Positions 25,408 to 37,664 of a DNA stretch of 64,000 bases are shown piece by piece (positions within the stretch are counted from its first letter, which is position 1; each line of letters opens with the position of its first letter). The notes under the pieces are model-generated. The model did no database searches. It was given only the letters and a program-made list of their open reading frames with translations, and was not told where the DNA came from. The translations under genes and the position numbers were made by a program. The stretch comes from Apoderus coryli (taxonomy: Eukaryota > Arthropoda > Insecta > Coleoptera > Attelabidae), in the NCBI GenBank assembly GCA_911728435.2, contig OU452205.1, forward strand, positions 12,592,260 to 12,656,259, given 5' to 3'.

Positions 25408-26465
25408 CAGGGTGATTGATAGTCGATGGTTCCTTAGAAGTTTTGGGAAAAGTAAGCTTATTATTATTTCGAAAGTGTAAGTGATTACTCAGGTCAACCC
25501 AATCTATCAGTCAATAATATTGCGGCTTGCGGTTATACCGGAAGTAGCTACCAAATTTATTATTTCAAATGGAACAACCTATACAGGGTGAGTCACGAGG
25601 AACTCTACATACTTCTACCATAAGTAGAGGCACGTTAGAGGATTATCAAATGACCATTAAAAAATGTCTCCTTGTTTTAATTATTAATATACAGGGTGAA
25701 TTATGGATCTTCACCAAAGCAATGTTTCGTCATATCTTTTCAATGATTAAGTCGTGAGTTTTTCTCACACAAATAAGAAAACTAGGTTATTAAAAAAATT
25801 TTGTATCTGTTTTCTGTCTCTTACGTGTGGAAAAAGTTACATACAGGGTGAATTATTGGAATGAACCAGATATGCCAGATTTTTAAATCCGGCCCTGTAA
25901 ATCAATTCAAATTATGTTATTTACCATACTAGACCATAGTGTGTGTCGTTTCTGTCTATTTTGAAGATTTCTTTCTAATAACTAAACATTATTGTAAGTA
26001 AGTAAGTAAGTAAGTGTGGCTCTAAAATGAATCTTTAATTGGAAATGTGAGGTGAGTGTAACAAAAAATTCAAATACCCAGGTCTAACTGTCCATTTATG
26101 CTCTCTGAAAAAATTATATCAGATTTTTGAAAAATCATATACAGGGTGAAGTGTTGAATATGAAGCAGTCCCACAAATTTTCTCGAAGACGGACCTGGAT
26201 TTTTGCATTCTGAATATGTCAGTTAGTTGCCAGACACCAATACACACTTTTATAGAAAAATGAGATAAATCGACTTAATCATTGAAAAGATATGACGAAA
26301 CATTGTTTTGGTGAAGAACCATAATTCATTCTGTATATTAATAATCAAAACAAGGAGACATTTTTTATGGTCATTTGATAATCCCCTAACGTGCCTCTAC
26401 TTATGGTAGAAGTATGTACAGTTCCTCGTGAGATTTTCCATCAACTTCGTTCTGTACACCTTGTA
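25408..26465. mobile_element. Foldback element with five same-direction ACAGGGTGA termini
   Basis: TACAGGGTGA occurs at 25406, 25582, 25691, 25842 and 26140. The arms 25575-25757 and 26268-26465 are inverted copies. Open frames inside are parts of the termini. Confidence 0.65.
25994..26015 (+). repeat. (GTAA)n microsatellite
   Basis: Five GTAA units. Confidence 0.9.
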
Positions 26466-26469
26466 TAAT

Positions 26470-27795
26470 AAATAACTGTGTCAAAAGCTGTTGAAGATAA
26501 GTTTAGGTAATAACTAGTGAAAAATATGCAGAGCCTAACGGAAAGACTTTTCACAACCTATATCGGATTTTCCGTAAACGGTACCATCGACCGGACATAT
26601 ATTGTTAGATTCATACGCTAAAGTTTCTCTGAAACTGAATATTTGGCATTATTTATGCAGGCAAAAACAACCCTTGTTTTTCCCATAAGAAGAATAAAAA
26701 TGAACGCTAAATAAACAAGTAATGGACTCCTTTAATTTAGCTGCCTTGTACAAAATGGACAATGTTTGTTGGAAAGTAAAAACAACAGTGTAAAAAATTA
26801 CTAATTAGAGAATTGGAAAATGCTTAAAATGTTATTTATGCATGATACTAAAAACAAATAGCAATGATTTAATTTTATGGGAGTTCAAATATCATATTTT
26901 CCAGCCCCATACAAAATTTGTTATTATAAGCGACTTGGTGATTAAATACGAGTATCATACCTTTTTTTACCTAAATGTATCATTGGGGTTGGCAAATATG
27001 TTTTTAGTTATTTCGATAATTTAAATGCATATGCAAACTGGTCAAAGTAAATAAGCTTTGCCTATTTGGAGCATTTATTCACTTTATTATAATACAAGCC
27101 ACTCAAACTGAAAGCAATAAATAATAAAGAGAAGACAAATCTACTTCTTGAATACAATGGAATTCTAACCTCACTTTTATCATTTTGTGTCCAATGTGTT
27201 CCCGCGTACTGCGAGATACCAAGTCCAAAAGGTCGTAACTAACATATCTTATTGCAGATAAGACAAGCTGACCAAGTACTAGGAGATACGACTTTTTGAC
27301 CTGGTAAACGGTGAATTTCTCCAGATACGACAAAACAATATGACTTAAAATCACAATTTCTAATACAGATACGACTTTCAGACCTAGTCGAGTTAATAGA
27401 GAGTGCCTTTGTGTACCAAAATACGGTTTAACCCAAAAAGCGCATTTTTTGCAGATAAGACTTCCTGTCTTAGCAGGACAGTATTGTCTTGAGAATTGTT
27501 ACGCTTTTGACTGCAAATTAATTTAATTTTCATTAAAAATTAGGCATTTATTAACGTAAACAAACCTAACCTCAATACATTTGTTATGTTATGTATGTTG
27601 GAAAAAATACGTATTAAGGAAAGATAATAATATGATACTTACTGTATTTGTAATATTTGTATACATTTATACAATATTTCCAGCTGATTGTTCGTTATTT
27701 TACTTAAATAAATAATAAAACTAGGAAATTTGCTTAGCCAAATCATATTTATTTATGATATATGTCACTTATCATATAATTGTCGTAACTTCCAG
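26470..27795. other. Mostly nothing; weak GATACGAC/GATAAGAC repeats
   Basis: 27215-27470 has several spaced CAGATAAGAC and AGATACGAC words, too irregular for a clear repeat. Confidence 0.45.
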
Positions 27796-27802
27796 CGACC
27801 AG

Positions 27803-28550
27803 TAGCGCTATTCTGTACACGTTTCCGAGAGCCGTCGTTATCGGTAATTATCACTTACCGACAGCCATCGGCAAGTCGCTTCGTGCGGCATTCTGTATGC
27901 TCTAATACCGCCCGATATCGGTAATTTGAGTCGATAAAGATCGGTATCTCACCGTGCCCTCGTTCACCTCACGGTGGACGTTACCGATATTTGTTGAGCG
28001 ATTATTGTATCATTATTGATGTTTTGGTTGGAATTGCGGATTATTATTTAAGTATATTTGGACTATATAGAGTTATTTTACAGTGTAGTGTCTAGATAAG
28101 AATTATTAGATACCTATTTAGTTAAGTTTCGGTGTCAATATATTATAATATTTTTTTGATTCTTCTTAAAACGCCATTACATGTTAGGTATTTTAATTGA
28201 CAGTGCTTTATTGCCTTATTGTTTAAAACACATTCTAATTTACAAACCAATGCATTTTGCACCATTTTCTTGCAGACATCTTACATTCAAACTTAAAACG
28301 TCGCACAAATTACAAATGACGCACAACAAAATATTTGTTATTTGTTTACAAATATCTCACCGTTCATTGGCTGAACGTACCGATTCGATTAATGTCACTT
28401 GCAAGCCGACACTTGACGGTTGCATTTCCGACTGTCGGTAACCGTGGCATACAGAATAGCGTCGTTTTGATTAAATCAGTCGCGCAACCGTTGGATGTCG
28501 GTAACATACCGATACCGACGATTGTCGATACAGTGTACAGAATAGCGCTA
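27803..28550. mobile_element. 748-bp TIR element, copy 1
   Basis: The termini are TAGCGCTATTCTGTACAC and its inverse. It is flanked by CAG (27800-27802 and 28551-28553). Short GC-rich ends contain several ACCGAT/ATCGGT motifs. No transposase is seen. A 3-bp target copy suits PIF/Harbinger-like elements, which is not proven. Confidence 0.8.
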
Positions 28551-28553
28551 CAG

Positions 28554-29300
28554 TAGCGCTATTCTGTACACGTTTCCGAGAGCCGTCGGTATCGGTAATT
28601 CTCACTTACCGACAGCCATCGGCAAGTCGCTTCGTGCGGCATTCTGTATGCTCTAATACCGACCGATATCGGTAATTTGAGTCGACAAAGATCGGTATCT
28701 CACCGTGCCCTCGTTCACCTCACGGTGGACGTTACCGATATTTGTTGAGCGATTATTGGATCATTATTGATGTTTTGGTGGGAATTGCGGATTATTATTT
28801 AAGTATATTTGGACTATAGGGTGATTTTACAGTGTAGTGTCTAGATAAGAATTATTAGATACCTATGTAGTTAAGATTCGGTGTCAATATATTATAATAT
28901 TTTTTTGATTCTTCTTGAAACGCCATTAACAAGTTAGGTATTTTAATTGACAGTGCTTCATTGCCTTATTGTTTAAAACACATTCTAATTTACAAACCAA
29001 TGCATTTTGCACCATTTTCTTGCAGACATCATACATTCAAACTTAAAACGTCGCACAAATTACAAATGACGCACAACAAAATATTTGTTATTTGTTTACA
29101 AATATCTCACCGTTCATTGGCTGAACGTACCGATTCGATTGATGTCACTTGCAAGCCGACACTTGACGGTTGCATTTCCGACTGTCGGTAACCGTGGCAT
29201 ACAGAATAGCGTCGTTTTGATTAAATCGGTCGCGCAACCGTTGGATGTCGGTAACATACCGATACCGACGATTGTCGATACAGTGTACAGAATAGCGCTA
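28554..29300. mobile_element. 747-bp TIR element, copy 2, head-to-tail
   Basis: Same termini and orientation as copy 1, about 98% identical by eye (around fifteen substitutions). It is flanked by the shared CAG 28551-28553 and CAG 29301-29303. Confidence 0.8.
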
Positions 29301-29309
29301 CAGGATTTT

Positions 29310-30990
29310 GGCATTGTTGTCAGATTTAGTTTAAGCTGGTAATAAAATCAAATATATTTAACAACGTTAATATTTTTGTAAAAATAAAATAAAAAAAGCT
29401 TGCCTAATTTAGGTTTTCGGGTTAATTACGCATTTGGAATTAGGTTGAGGGTATAAATATTTTTCGGATTGCTCGATTGATTTCGGTATTACGCAATTAA
29501 TGAGTACGTGACTGACGATAGTGAAAATTTTCAAATAAAGTGTGGCATTCGCGCTTTTCGTAATTGTTCTTTGGTGTTGCCAAATTTTGAATAAATTGAA
29601 TTGAATGAAATATAATTAATATGGAATTTTTTCTACAACGAAATTATTTTAGCAAAGATAAAATAAAATAAACTTGGGGAAATTGATTTGATGTTTGAAT
29701 TAGCATCTTCGCGTGTGTAGGGTCTAAATATATTTCGGATTAATTACGGTATTGCAGAAATAATAAGTACGAGGTGTACGATAGAGATAATTTGAAAGAC
29801 ATTCTGGCAGCAAAGCATTGTAAGTATGTTGTTTAATCGAGTAGATTCCATAAGAATATCACACAAATTTGTTTTTTTTCTACTGCCTTTACTTTAATGA
29901 AAAATGTGACGATGTGGGAACTATTTTAAAAATAGGGAAAGTTTGCGACCGCGCAAAAAAATGAGATAAAGACGGATATAACCATCCTCCCCTTGAGTCG
30001 ATTCAGACTATTTCCAGAAGGAAGTCTGTCTATGTGTCTGTGTGTATGTATTCTTCCACGATAGCACCTAAACGTTTCAACCAATTGTGCTAAGTTTTGG
30101 CGTATGGTTTGGAGGAGTCCTAGGATGAATCCATTAGTTTTTGGTTGAAATCGTAACCCAGTCATACACACAACCAAATCCACAACCCAAATTGTTATAT
30201 TAGTTTTACCCAAAACCAATAATTAACCAAGAAAAAAGGTAGAAAGTTGCATTAAAGGACGACAATTCTTGGACCAACACAGGAACAAATCCGGGGTTCT
30301 AGCTAGAGTTACGGATAGTAGTAGACGGATTCTTAAACAATATACCATCAAAACTCTAATAAAACACATAAAGGAAAATTAAGGATTGACTAAGAACGGC
30401 AAGAGATATCTGAACTTCATCCTGGATATGCGGCATCTTATTTTTGTAGTGTATATGTATATTCTTCATATACAATAATCACACAAACAAATCGTCTCGG
30501 CCATATATAATTATCTGTATTAGAGGAATATTTCCTTACAATCTTATCATTCGGCAATATAAATATTTGAGAATATTCAAATGATACAAGAATCATTATA
30601 ATCAATGTCTGCCTCTCTCAATAGGCGAAACTATCCTTGTGCAAACGTCATTAACAAAATTAAATAACTTATTGAATATTAAAAACCACCAACCGAATAT
30701 CCAATGAAAGCTCATATTAAATTCATTTTTACGATGTTTATTTTTAATGACAAATTTAGCTTTATGTTGTGGCTATCATAATAATTAATGCTAAAATATT
30801 CCTTGTTATTTTTAAAATTATTCCCCCAATAAAAAATGTTATATCCTCAATCACCTTTGGGTTTTTTTGAAGTTATAACAAGCAAAATATATAAATAACT
30901 TATTTTTTAAACCATTAGTTAAATATTTCCGAATCATGTAAAATTCTAATAATTATGTTTGTAATTATATTACCAAAGTCGATTACAATT
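29310..30990. other. Weak direct repeat, otherwise nothing
   Basis: 29445-29510 and 29720-29790 resemble each other (TATTTTTCGGATT, AATAAGTACG type). 29935-30220 looks repeat-like but is not identified. Confidence 0.4.
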
Positions 30991-31046
30991 AAAATTATTT
31001 ACGGATTGCTTAAAAACGGATGCAACATAGTATATTGTGCAACGAA

Positions 31047-31115
31047 CATGAAATGACATATATTTCCTACGAGTATGATCGTTAATTCATACGAGTAGGA
31101 AATGGTCATTTCATG
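31047..31115. repeat. Hairpin
   Basis: Arms 31047-31077 and 31088-31115 (CATGAAATGAC... against ...GGTCATTTCATG) with a 10-nt loop. It sits in a wider inverted repeat (31128-31200 against 31540-31610). Confidence 0.6.
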
Positions 31116-32629
31116 TGAGTTTCACACTATACTTTTTCTACGACTGTTTTAATGCTTTTGAATAAATTAAACATAATTTTTAGGAAAATATTTGTTTTGC
31201 GAAACTTACCCCTGTTGCCCTAAGACTAAATACGATAAGTTAGAAGTATTAAATTGACTAGGTTGTGTTAAACTATATTCACTATCACTGTTTTAGTGTT
31301 TTGAAATTAGCGAAATACTTAATTATAATTATTATTAATTATAAATACCTAAACTGTCAATTTGGTGTGTTTGTATTGTCGGCGTTGCTATGGTGATTTT
31401 TCATGCCCGACGCAACTTTTGTCATTACCAGGAAATTTACCCGTTGCTAGGCGACAAGTGGGAAATATTTATTACGCACGGGTAAATGAAAAACAGCATT
31501 ACAATGTACTACATTTTCAAATCGTGATTGAACATATAATAAAGGCATTTAAAGACAGTCGTAGAAAAACTATTTTTCATATTTTCCTCGAGTTTGCATT
31601 AGGTATGTAGACAAGAACACAATATTGATTAAAATGCAAACACAATTAAGTATTAACGGAAATAAAACGACGTCTACTCCACAAAATGTTATACCTATAC
31701 AGGGTGTTTCATAAAGACATATGGCCAAATTGCTAAGAGGTCATAGAACTGCTTAAAATATGAGTAACTTGTTATATACCTTTTTGCCGAAGGAGCCTTC
31801 CTTTTCGGGATACAGAAGGAGTTAAAAAAAAATATTTTTACTATTTTTTCTAACTGACTATGAATTATTAGGAATATCGGTCTCATTTTTTTTATATGAA
31901 TGTTTTTGGGGTCGCAGAATCGATTAAAAATACTCGCGTTCCTTTAAAACATAGAGGGCGCTAGTCATACAATGTCTAAGCTAAACTTTCATTCATAACT
32001 ATTTTGATGTTTACTTTAGAGACTTGGTAATTGGAAAAATGATAGCTCGTTTATTCCCAACAAAAAAGGTACTCCTCGAAAAAAAAAACGCTTGGATGTA
32101 CCGTTTCCAAGCTATTTTATTGTTTGGCAAATTGATCTGTAACAGCGCGGCGTCGGTAAGGGGAATGCAGTTGTAATAAAACATGGCTGATTTCATTCAT
32201 AAAATTTCCAGCGGCGTGCGTTCTAAAAGTTTAGTAATAATTATGTGTTACTAAAAAATTAAAATTAATGAAAAATTCTTCACGTTTTTGGTAAAAGCAC
32301 CTACTGCTATGCTGTAACACCCAAGAATTATTTTATTTATTTAATTAATTATATATTTTAATTCAAATATGTACTAAAGTTTGCATACCAAAAATAAAAA
32401 TAAAAAACAAAAACATTCTAGAACGACTTAACGAAACAAATTAAATTCTTTGGTAATCTTGCTTGATTTAAACAAAAAAATCTAAAACAACTTAACACTT
32501 ATCGAAAATAATTATCTTGGATCTTTTTGTTGCTTTAAGTCACGTTTAGAAACTATAATTAACTGTTTTAAATATTTCGATTAAATATAACGATCATAAT
32601 CAGTATTACTTTATAGAAGGTGGCAATCT

Positions 32630-32915
32630 GTTAGATTTCCTCAACTTGAGCATCATTATTATCATCAGTCTCGCTGTCGTCATCTTGTCCTAAAGTTATT
32701 ATAATGTGCTCAATTTCCTCCAAATTTCTTCTTCCAACTCCTTAACATGTCGGCAAAAACTATTCCTATCATTACTGGATATTAAAAACTTCTTTTAATG
32801 CAGTTAGGTTGAAAATTCCGGTTGCATTGCGGGTTTTTATGTATTTAATTTAAGTTTTGCGGAAGTTATTAACTTCATTGGGTTTAAGTCGCACATATAC
32901 GGAGGCGTTCTAAGA
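32630..32915 (-). pseudogene. C-terminal transposase remnant (DDE_3-like)
   Basis: The minus strand reads PPYMCDLNPMK (from PPY.C.LNPIE), then HVKELEEEIWRKL and an acidic end GQDDDSETDDNNDAQVEEI stop, with shifts. It resembles the 12930-13560 type. Confidence 0.45.
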
Positions 32916-32919
32916 GATG

Positions 32920-34825
32920 TTTTTTTTAAGTCGAACTACCCTGATTTTTTTAGCCAATAAAATTGCATATTTTTGTACCTTTTAAATGATATACGAGACT
33001 TAATAGTTTTAGAAATATCAACAATCGAGAACGGTATTGAAAAATTTATTGTTCCGAGTATTTTTGGACACTCTGTAATTTTGGTATAGTCTTAACTTCT
33101 GTCACGATTATGTTGTTAATCTTTAAGATACCAAAATTCTAAGAAGATTCAATATTACGAGTACTACGAGGGGCGGCAACAATAGCGGGGAAGAACTCAG
33201 TTTCCACCAATTGCGACGTGAACACCCGCATGGCGATAAAACGTACGAGGGTCTGCGCACCAATTAGGATCATTCAGGCGGCGTCTAACCACCTATTTCG
33301 CGTGGTATTGCCGATTTTACAGAAGATCGTAATTTCGTTTCCCTATTTTAATATTCAGTGGTAAAAATGTTAGTTATTATTCTTTATTACTTAAGCTGTT
33401 ATTTATGGTTAGTGTTGGGTCCTTACCCTAAATACCTTAGAATAAGTTAAAATTACCTTATTTAATTAAAATTATAATTAGTGGATAGTAGTTGATGTTT
33501 GTGGTAGTTAATTTATTATTGCAAATATGGATTATCACCATTTAGTCTGATAATAATTTCACGGTTTTTGTTACTCAAGAATATATTAGTAGATTTTTAA
33601 AAAAAATCTAACTATTCAGGAGATCGACACAACCGAAATTTTGAAAAATTTTTATGCAGTACTTCATTTTATGACCCCTGGATCCTAAAAATGACCTCAG
33701 TTCAAAAGTTTATATATCTATATATATATATATATATGGGATATAGAAACTTTGCGTCACGTTCTAGGCCGCATTTTTTGACCAATCGAAACAAAATTTG
33801 GTTAAAAAATCGGCTAGGTCATGGAATCGCGTGAGTTCGTTGGCGATTGAAATCGGAGAGCTAATTTCAGAATGGCGGCCTGTCAAAGTTTTAAAAAAAT
33901 CATATTTTTTTCGTTGTTAATAGAAAAGACCGATGTTACATATCAAATGATAGAGCACTTAAATCTCTACAATATTTATTTGGAGAGTTTTTTCATCGCT
34001 GGCATATTTAAGTAAATGTAAGTCAATATAAAGTAACAAAAAATAAAAAAAAATATCATCACCCGCTATACCTGTAATTATTTTGACAAATAAACACCTG
34101 TGAAATAACAATAAGACCGTACTTACGTATGTATTATAGTATAATGGGTATTTCAGTTAAAATAACTGTCAATATGACACTTTGGTTATATTTGGCGAAT
34201 GTCAGAATATTCCGTTATTTGTTTATTAATAGTGGGTGTCAGTGGTAGACTAAGTATAAATAAAAAATACATAAATCAAAAATCTACTTTTCCGACTGGC
34301 TGCCATCGGGATTTTTTTTTTTTTTTTAGTTACGGTTAGGTGTATATAGTGAATTCTCACTCGAGAATGGAACTTTTTCACAGGTTTTATTACATATGAA
34401 ATTGAATCCAAACCTCGCCTTTTGACACTAATTTTTGATTTTCTGTTTGTATACAGAGAAATAAGAATTATTTATTTTGTTGGTTGTCAATAAAGACTAT
34501 TATTATTATTAATTATTAAATAAAACTAAAACAAACAACCACTTAAAAATGCTGAGCTTTTTTCATTATTTTTATTTTTAAGTGTAAAAAATCGATTTAC
34601 AAGTTAATACAACTTCTTTTCTAGAACTAGTGATTTTTGTAGTTAGATTTGGCAATATAGGATTTTTTTGTCCGCATTCCTTTCGTTGTCACAGATTCGT
34701 TTGCCAAGCGTTAAGTTTATTAAGACATAAAAATACAGACAAAAAATAAAAAATTCATATTACACTAAAACTAAAATAACTGAAAATGTAAAGATTTATA
34801 AAATTAGTATTTAAACTGTTTTCAT
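32920..34825. other. No gene recognised
   Basis: A GC-richer patch at 33170-33320 and a TA run. No protein-like frame. Confidence 0.5.
33711..33737 (+). repeat. (TA)n microsatellite
   Basis: A near-pure TA run. Confidence 0.85.
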
Positions 34826-35493
34826 TAGGTGCTCAAAATGTCCCCCATTTTCACGAACGCATAATCGAATCTGCTTTCCTAGAGAATACATTATTAAGGA
34901 TTAACCAATTAAGGCAACTCAATCCTCGTTTGTAGTTCTTCCGCATAATTAACTTCAGAGGCATACACCTTTTCTTTAAGGTAATTCCAAACAGTAAAAT
35001 CTAGCGGGTTTAGATCAGGCAATCGAGGAGCCAATGAAGTAGAGCATCAGCACCCCGACCTATCTATTTATTGGGAACATTTTTACTTAACCACCTTCTA
35101 GGCGCTCTTCTAAAATGGCATGCATAAAAAACATAGCTGCCCGCTCGTCTAGTGATAAATCTTCCAAAATTTCGAATAAATCATTCTCCAGAAAATTGAG
35201 ATATAACTCAATGTTTAGAATTGGAGGTAAATTGTGGTATCCAATAAACCGATTGTCTAAGGTGGCAGCCCATACATTAATTTTAAATTAAAAATAATTT
35301 CGTGGCATAGTGGACAATTAAATTATTTTTCATTTATATTTACGGACACAAATTCATTTTATAGTTAATTTTAAATTTTTTTCAGTTTACTTTTCTTGGG
35401 GTGTTCGGTCCTTATAAAACATTTCTTTACAAAACTTTTCTAGATAAAGACAACATCCATTTTTATTTTCATCAAATAAATTAAATAAAATGA

Positions 35494-35533
35494 CAACGAC
35501 GTTTAGTCACTAATTAGTAACTTCTTCAGGTTG
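35494..35533 (-). ncRNA. Hammerhead motif B1 (G12 mutated)
   Basis: CUGAAGA, extra A, stem II GUUACU/AGUGAC, UAAA instead of GAAA, C GUC, stem I CAAC/GUUG. Confidence 0.5.
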
Positions 35534-35684
35534 ACCACATTTTTCTAACACAAATTCTAGTACGTCAATATCAAAAATAACAAACAATTTTCTTTATAGT
35601 CACAAATACAACATTTAAAACATATAATATAGGTAATCCATTTTTAATATTTAGGTATCGGAATTTGTGTTAGAAAAATGTGTT

Positions 35685-35787
35685 CAACCTGACGAAGTTA
35701 CTACTCGCCAAGCGTTGTCATATAACCTTATTTTACATTAAATCTCTGCTGCATCTATATGAAGCAATTAGTGACGAAACGTCGTTG
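35685..35787 (+). ncRNA. Hammerhead motif B2 with enlarged loop II
   Basis: CAAC-CUGACGA-A-GUUACU, then about 70 nt replacing the AAUU loop, then AGUGAC-GAAA-C-GUC-GUUG. The core and all stems are kept. Confidence 0.6.
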
Positions 35788-35875
35788 TCATTTTATTTAA
35801 TTTATTTGACGAAACTAAAGATGGATGTTGTTTTTATCTAGAAAAGTTTTGGAACGAAATAATTAAATAAAATGA

Positions 35876-35915
35876 CAACGACGTTTAGTCACTAATTAGT
35901 AACTTCTTCAGGTTG
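35876..35915 (-). ncRNA. Hammerhead motif B3 (G12 mutated)
   Basis: Same as B1, with the same UAAA change, so it is a related copy. Confidence 0.5.
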
Positions 35916-36062
35916 AACACATTTTTCTAACACAAATTCTAGTACGTCAATATCAAAAATAACAAACAATTTTCTTTATAGTTACAAATACAACATTTAA
36001 AACATTCAAATATAATCCATTTTTAATATTTACGTATTGGAATTTGTGTTAGAAAGTGTGTT

Positions 36063-36102
36063 CAACCTGACGAAGTTACTAATTAGTGACGAAACGTCGT
36101 TT
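36063..36102 (+). ncRNA. Hammerhead motif B4, intact core
   Basis: CAAC, CUGACGA (36067-36073), extra A, stem II GUUACU/AGUGAC with AAUU loop, GAAA (36091-36094), C, cleavage GUC, then GUUU pairing with AAC. Confidence 0.68.
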
Positions 36103-36609
36103 ATTTATTTGACGAAACTAAAGATGGATGTTGTCGTTATCTAGAAAAGTTTTGTAAAGAAAATTTTTATAAGAACCGAACACCCCAAGAAAAGTAAACT
36201 GAAAAAAATTAGAAATACTGTTCAAGAATAATAAAAAAATAAATATATTAATTTTAAATGTTTGTTTGTGTTTAATTTTAAATGTTGTGTGGTAATAAGT
36301 CACTCGCTTTACCATAGGATTTTCCTCCGACCAAAAGTGCGCATTGTCAGCGTCAAAATTCGCAGAATTCGAGTCTCTGAGGAAAATCATCTGGCAATAG
36401 TTCCTGAACTTGTCTGTAATGATACGAGTGTAGCTCATACCTACTTTACAAACATATTTAGCCGCATATGACTATCTTCTAATAATTTAACACCAATAGC
36501 ATAGGAGCTACCATTTTTTGTAATTAACAATTCTCGAAAGTAAATATCAAAAAAGTTATGAATGAAAATTTAGCATTGTATGACTAGCGCCCTCTATGTT
36601 GTTATTTAT

Positions 36610-37590
36610 GTAAGAGGAAAGGTAATCATGATTTACACTGACCGAATCGCAGCTTAAATGGGGAGGAGAGAAGGTAACGTTGAATTATGGATGGGGTTGG
36701 GTATTGAAAGTTAAAGAATTGAAAAAGGGGACACAATTAAAGTCTAATTGATCATTACCACAAGACTAGTTTAGTTATTCTTGTACAAATAAGTACTTTT
36801 TTCTAAACTTGACAATTGTTTTACATCTAATAATTTTAGAAAAATATACCAAAATCCATTTCTCAGATACACCTGTTATTAGAAACAGTGAATACAAATA
36901 AGAACTGAACATTTATAGACATACAAAATATTAAAATATTGGTGTATAACTAGACTGCTCTTCGAAACAGTGATAATAAATTAGCTGATGCTGGAAATAT
37001 AATATGGAAAAACTACTAAGAACATACGTAATTTGTGAAAATGACTCAATGTTTTGAACAGTTTCAATTTCTTTGTACATACCTAGTTTAATGAAATTTT
37101 CTCGAAATAAAGACTGGTTTGGTACCGACAAATTCGTATTTAAAAAAAGTGGCAAGACTCAATGGTTATGAGATATGATGACAATATACGAGTACATGCA
37201 AAAAAGATTTGTTTTATATCAATATGCACCAAAAATGTAAATATCTGATTGAAAAATGTATATGTTTCCATTTGAATTAAAACTTCATAATATGTGGAGG
37301 TTTTTATTTACCTATTTTGTTATAGTTGAGCCTGTATAATGCGGATTTCAGTAAAATTTGTGAATCGCCATTCTAGGCCACGCATCTCAATTACTGTTTT
37401 TAGATTCAAAAATTGCTAATCTATTTGTCTTATTCGGCCAATTATCCTGTGACAGAATCTTAGTGTAGCTGAACTGAACTGAAATAATAGTCATTGGGTC
37501 TAATAACTTACGAATATTAAAATATGTCATTAACTTAATTCAATTTAAAACAAATTATAGTGTGTTTCATAGTAACGTATTTTATTTTTA
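36610..37590. other. No feature recognised
   Basis: Upstream of Pdfr exon a. No convincing upstream exon found. A family A-like tail GTGGAGGTTTTTATTTAC is at 37294. Confidence 0.5.
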
Positions 37591-37597
37591 ATTTCAG

Positions 37598-37664
37598 ATT
37601 TATTGTAGTATGGACTCGGATATATTTGGGCCAAATGTGACAAGATTATACCAAAATAATACAA
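37598..37664 (+). CDS. Pdfr: Pdfr exon a: N-terminal ectodomain
   Basis: The acceptor is TTTTAATTTCAG and the donor is A|GTAAGG. The exon enters in phase 0 and leaves with one nucleotide. It reads IYCSMDSDIFGPNVTRLYQ then NNT, with N-glycosylation motifs NVT and NNT. ATG 37610 could be a start, but the frame is open before it and the Cys at 37604-37606 sits where the first ectodomain Cys is expected. Coding upstream is therefore likely. Confidence 0.75.

Larger units (their letters stand above)
35375..36240. repeat. Family B ribozyme repeats, inverted cluster
   Basis: Four hammerhead-bearing segments alternate in orientation (-,+,-,+). The outer inverted arms (TTGGGGTGTTCGGTCCTTAT against its inverse) are at about 35395-35480 and 36115-36200. 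Confidence 0.7.
34830..36450 (-). pseudogene. Tc1/mariner-like transposase split by a repeat insertion
   Basis: The upstream part (36450-36300) reads NFDADNAHFWSEENPMVKRV. The downstream part (35290-34840) reads WAATLDNRFIGYHNLP, ILNIELYLNFLENDLF and finally GKQIRLCVRENGGHFEHL. Order and spacing match one transposase with about 950 bp of family B repeat between. Deletions and stops are present. Confidence 0.6.
31700..36605 (-). mobile_element. Tc1/mariner-like transposon, interrupted and decayed
   Basis: The left end is TA|CAGGGTGTTTC. The subterminal segment CATAGAGGGCGCTAGTC (31950-32045) recurs inverted at 36505-36605. The right terminus is missing. The transposase remnant inside is on the minus strand, and a family B ribozyme repeat is inserted in it. 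Confidence 0.55.

Noticed and set aside
25569..25757. 62-codon frame containing IQGES
   Set aside because: It is the translated ACAGGGTGA termini of a foldback.
28181..29342. Several 60-90 codon frames at 28-29 kb as genes
   Set aside because: They recur identically in both copies of the TIR element and resemble no protein.
35375..36240. CRISPR-like array because of spaced repeats
   Set aside because: Only four copies in alternating orientation with homologous, not unique, intervening sequence, in a eukaryotic genome.
36118..36438. 106-codon minus frame as a host gene
   Set aside because: The N-terminal half is a transposase remnant (AHFWSEENP) and the rest is the inserted ribozyme repeat.
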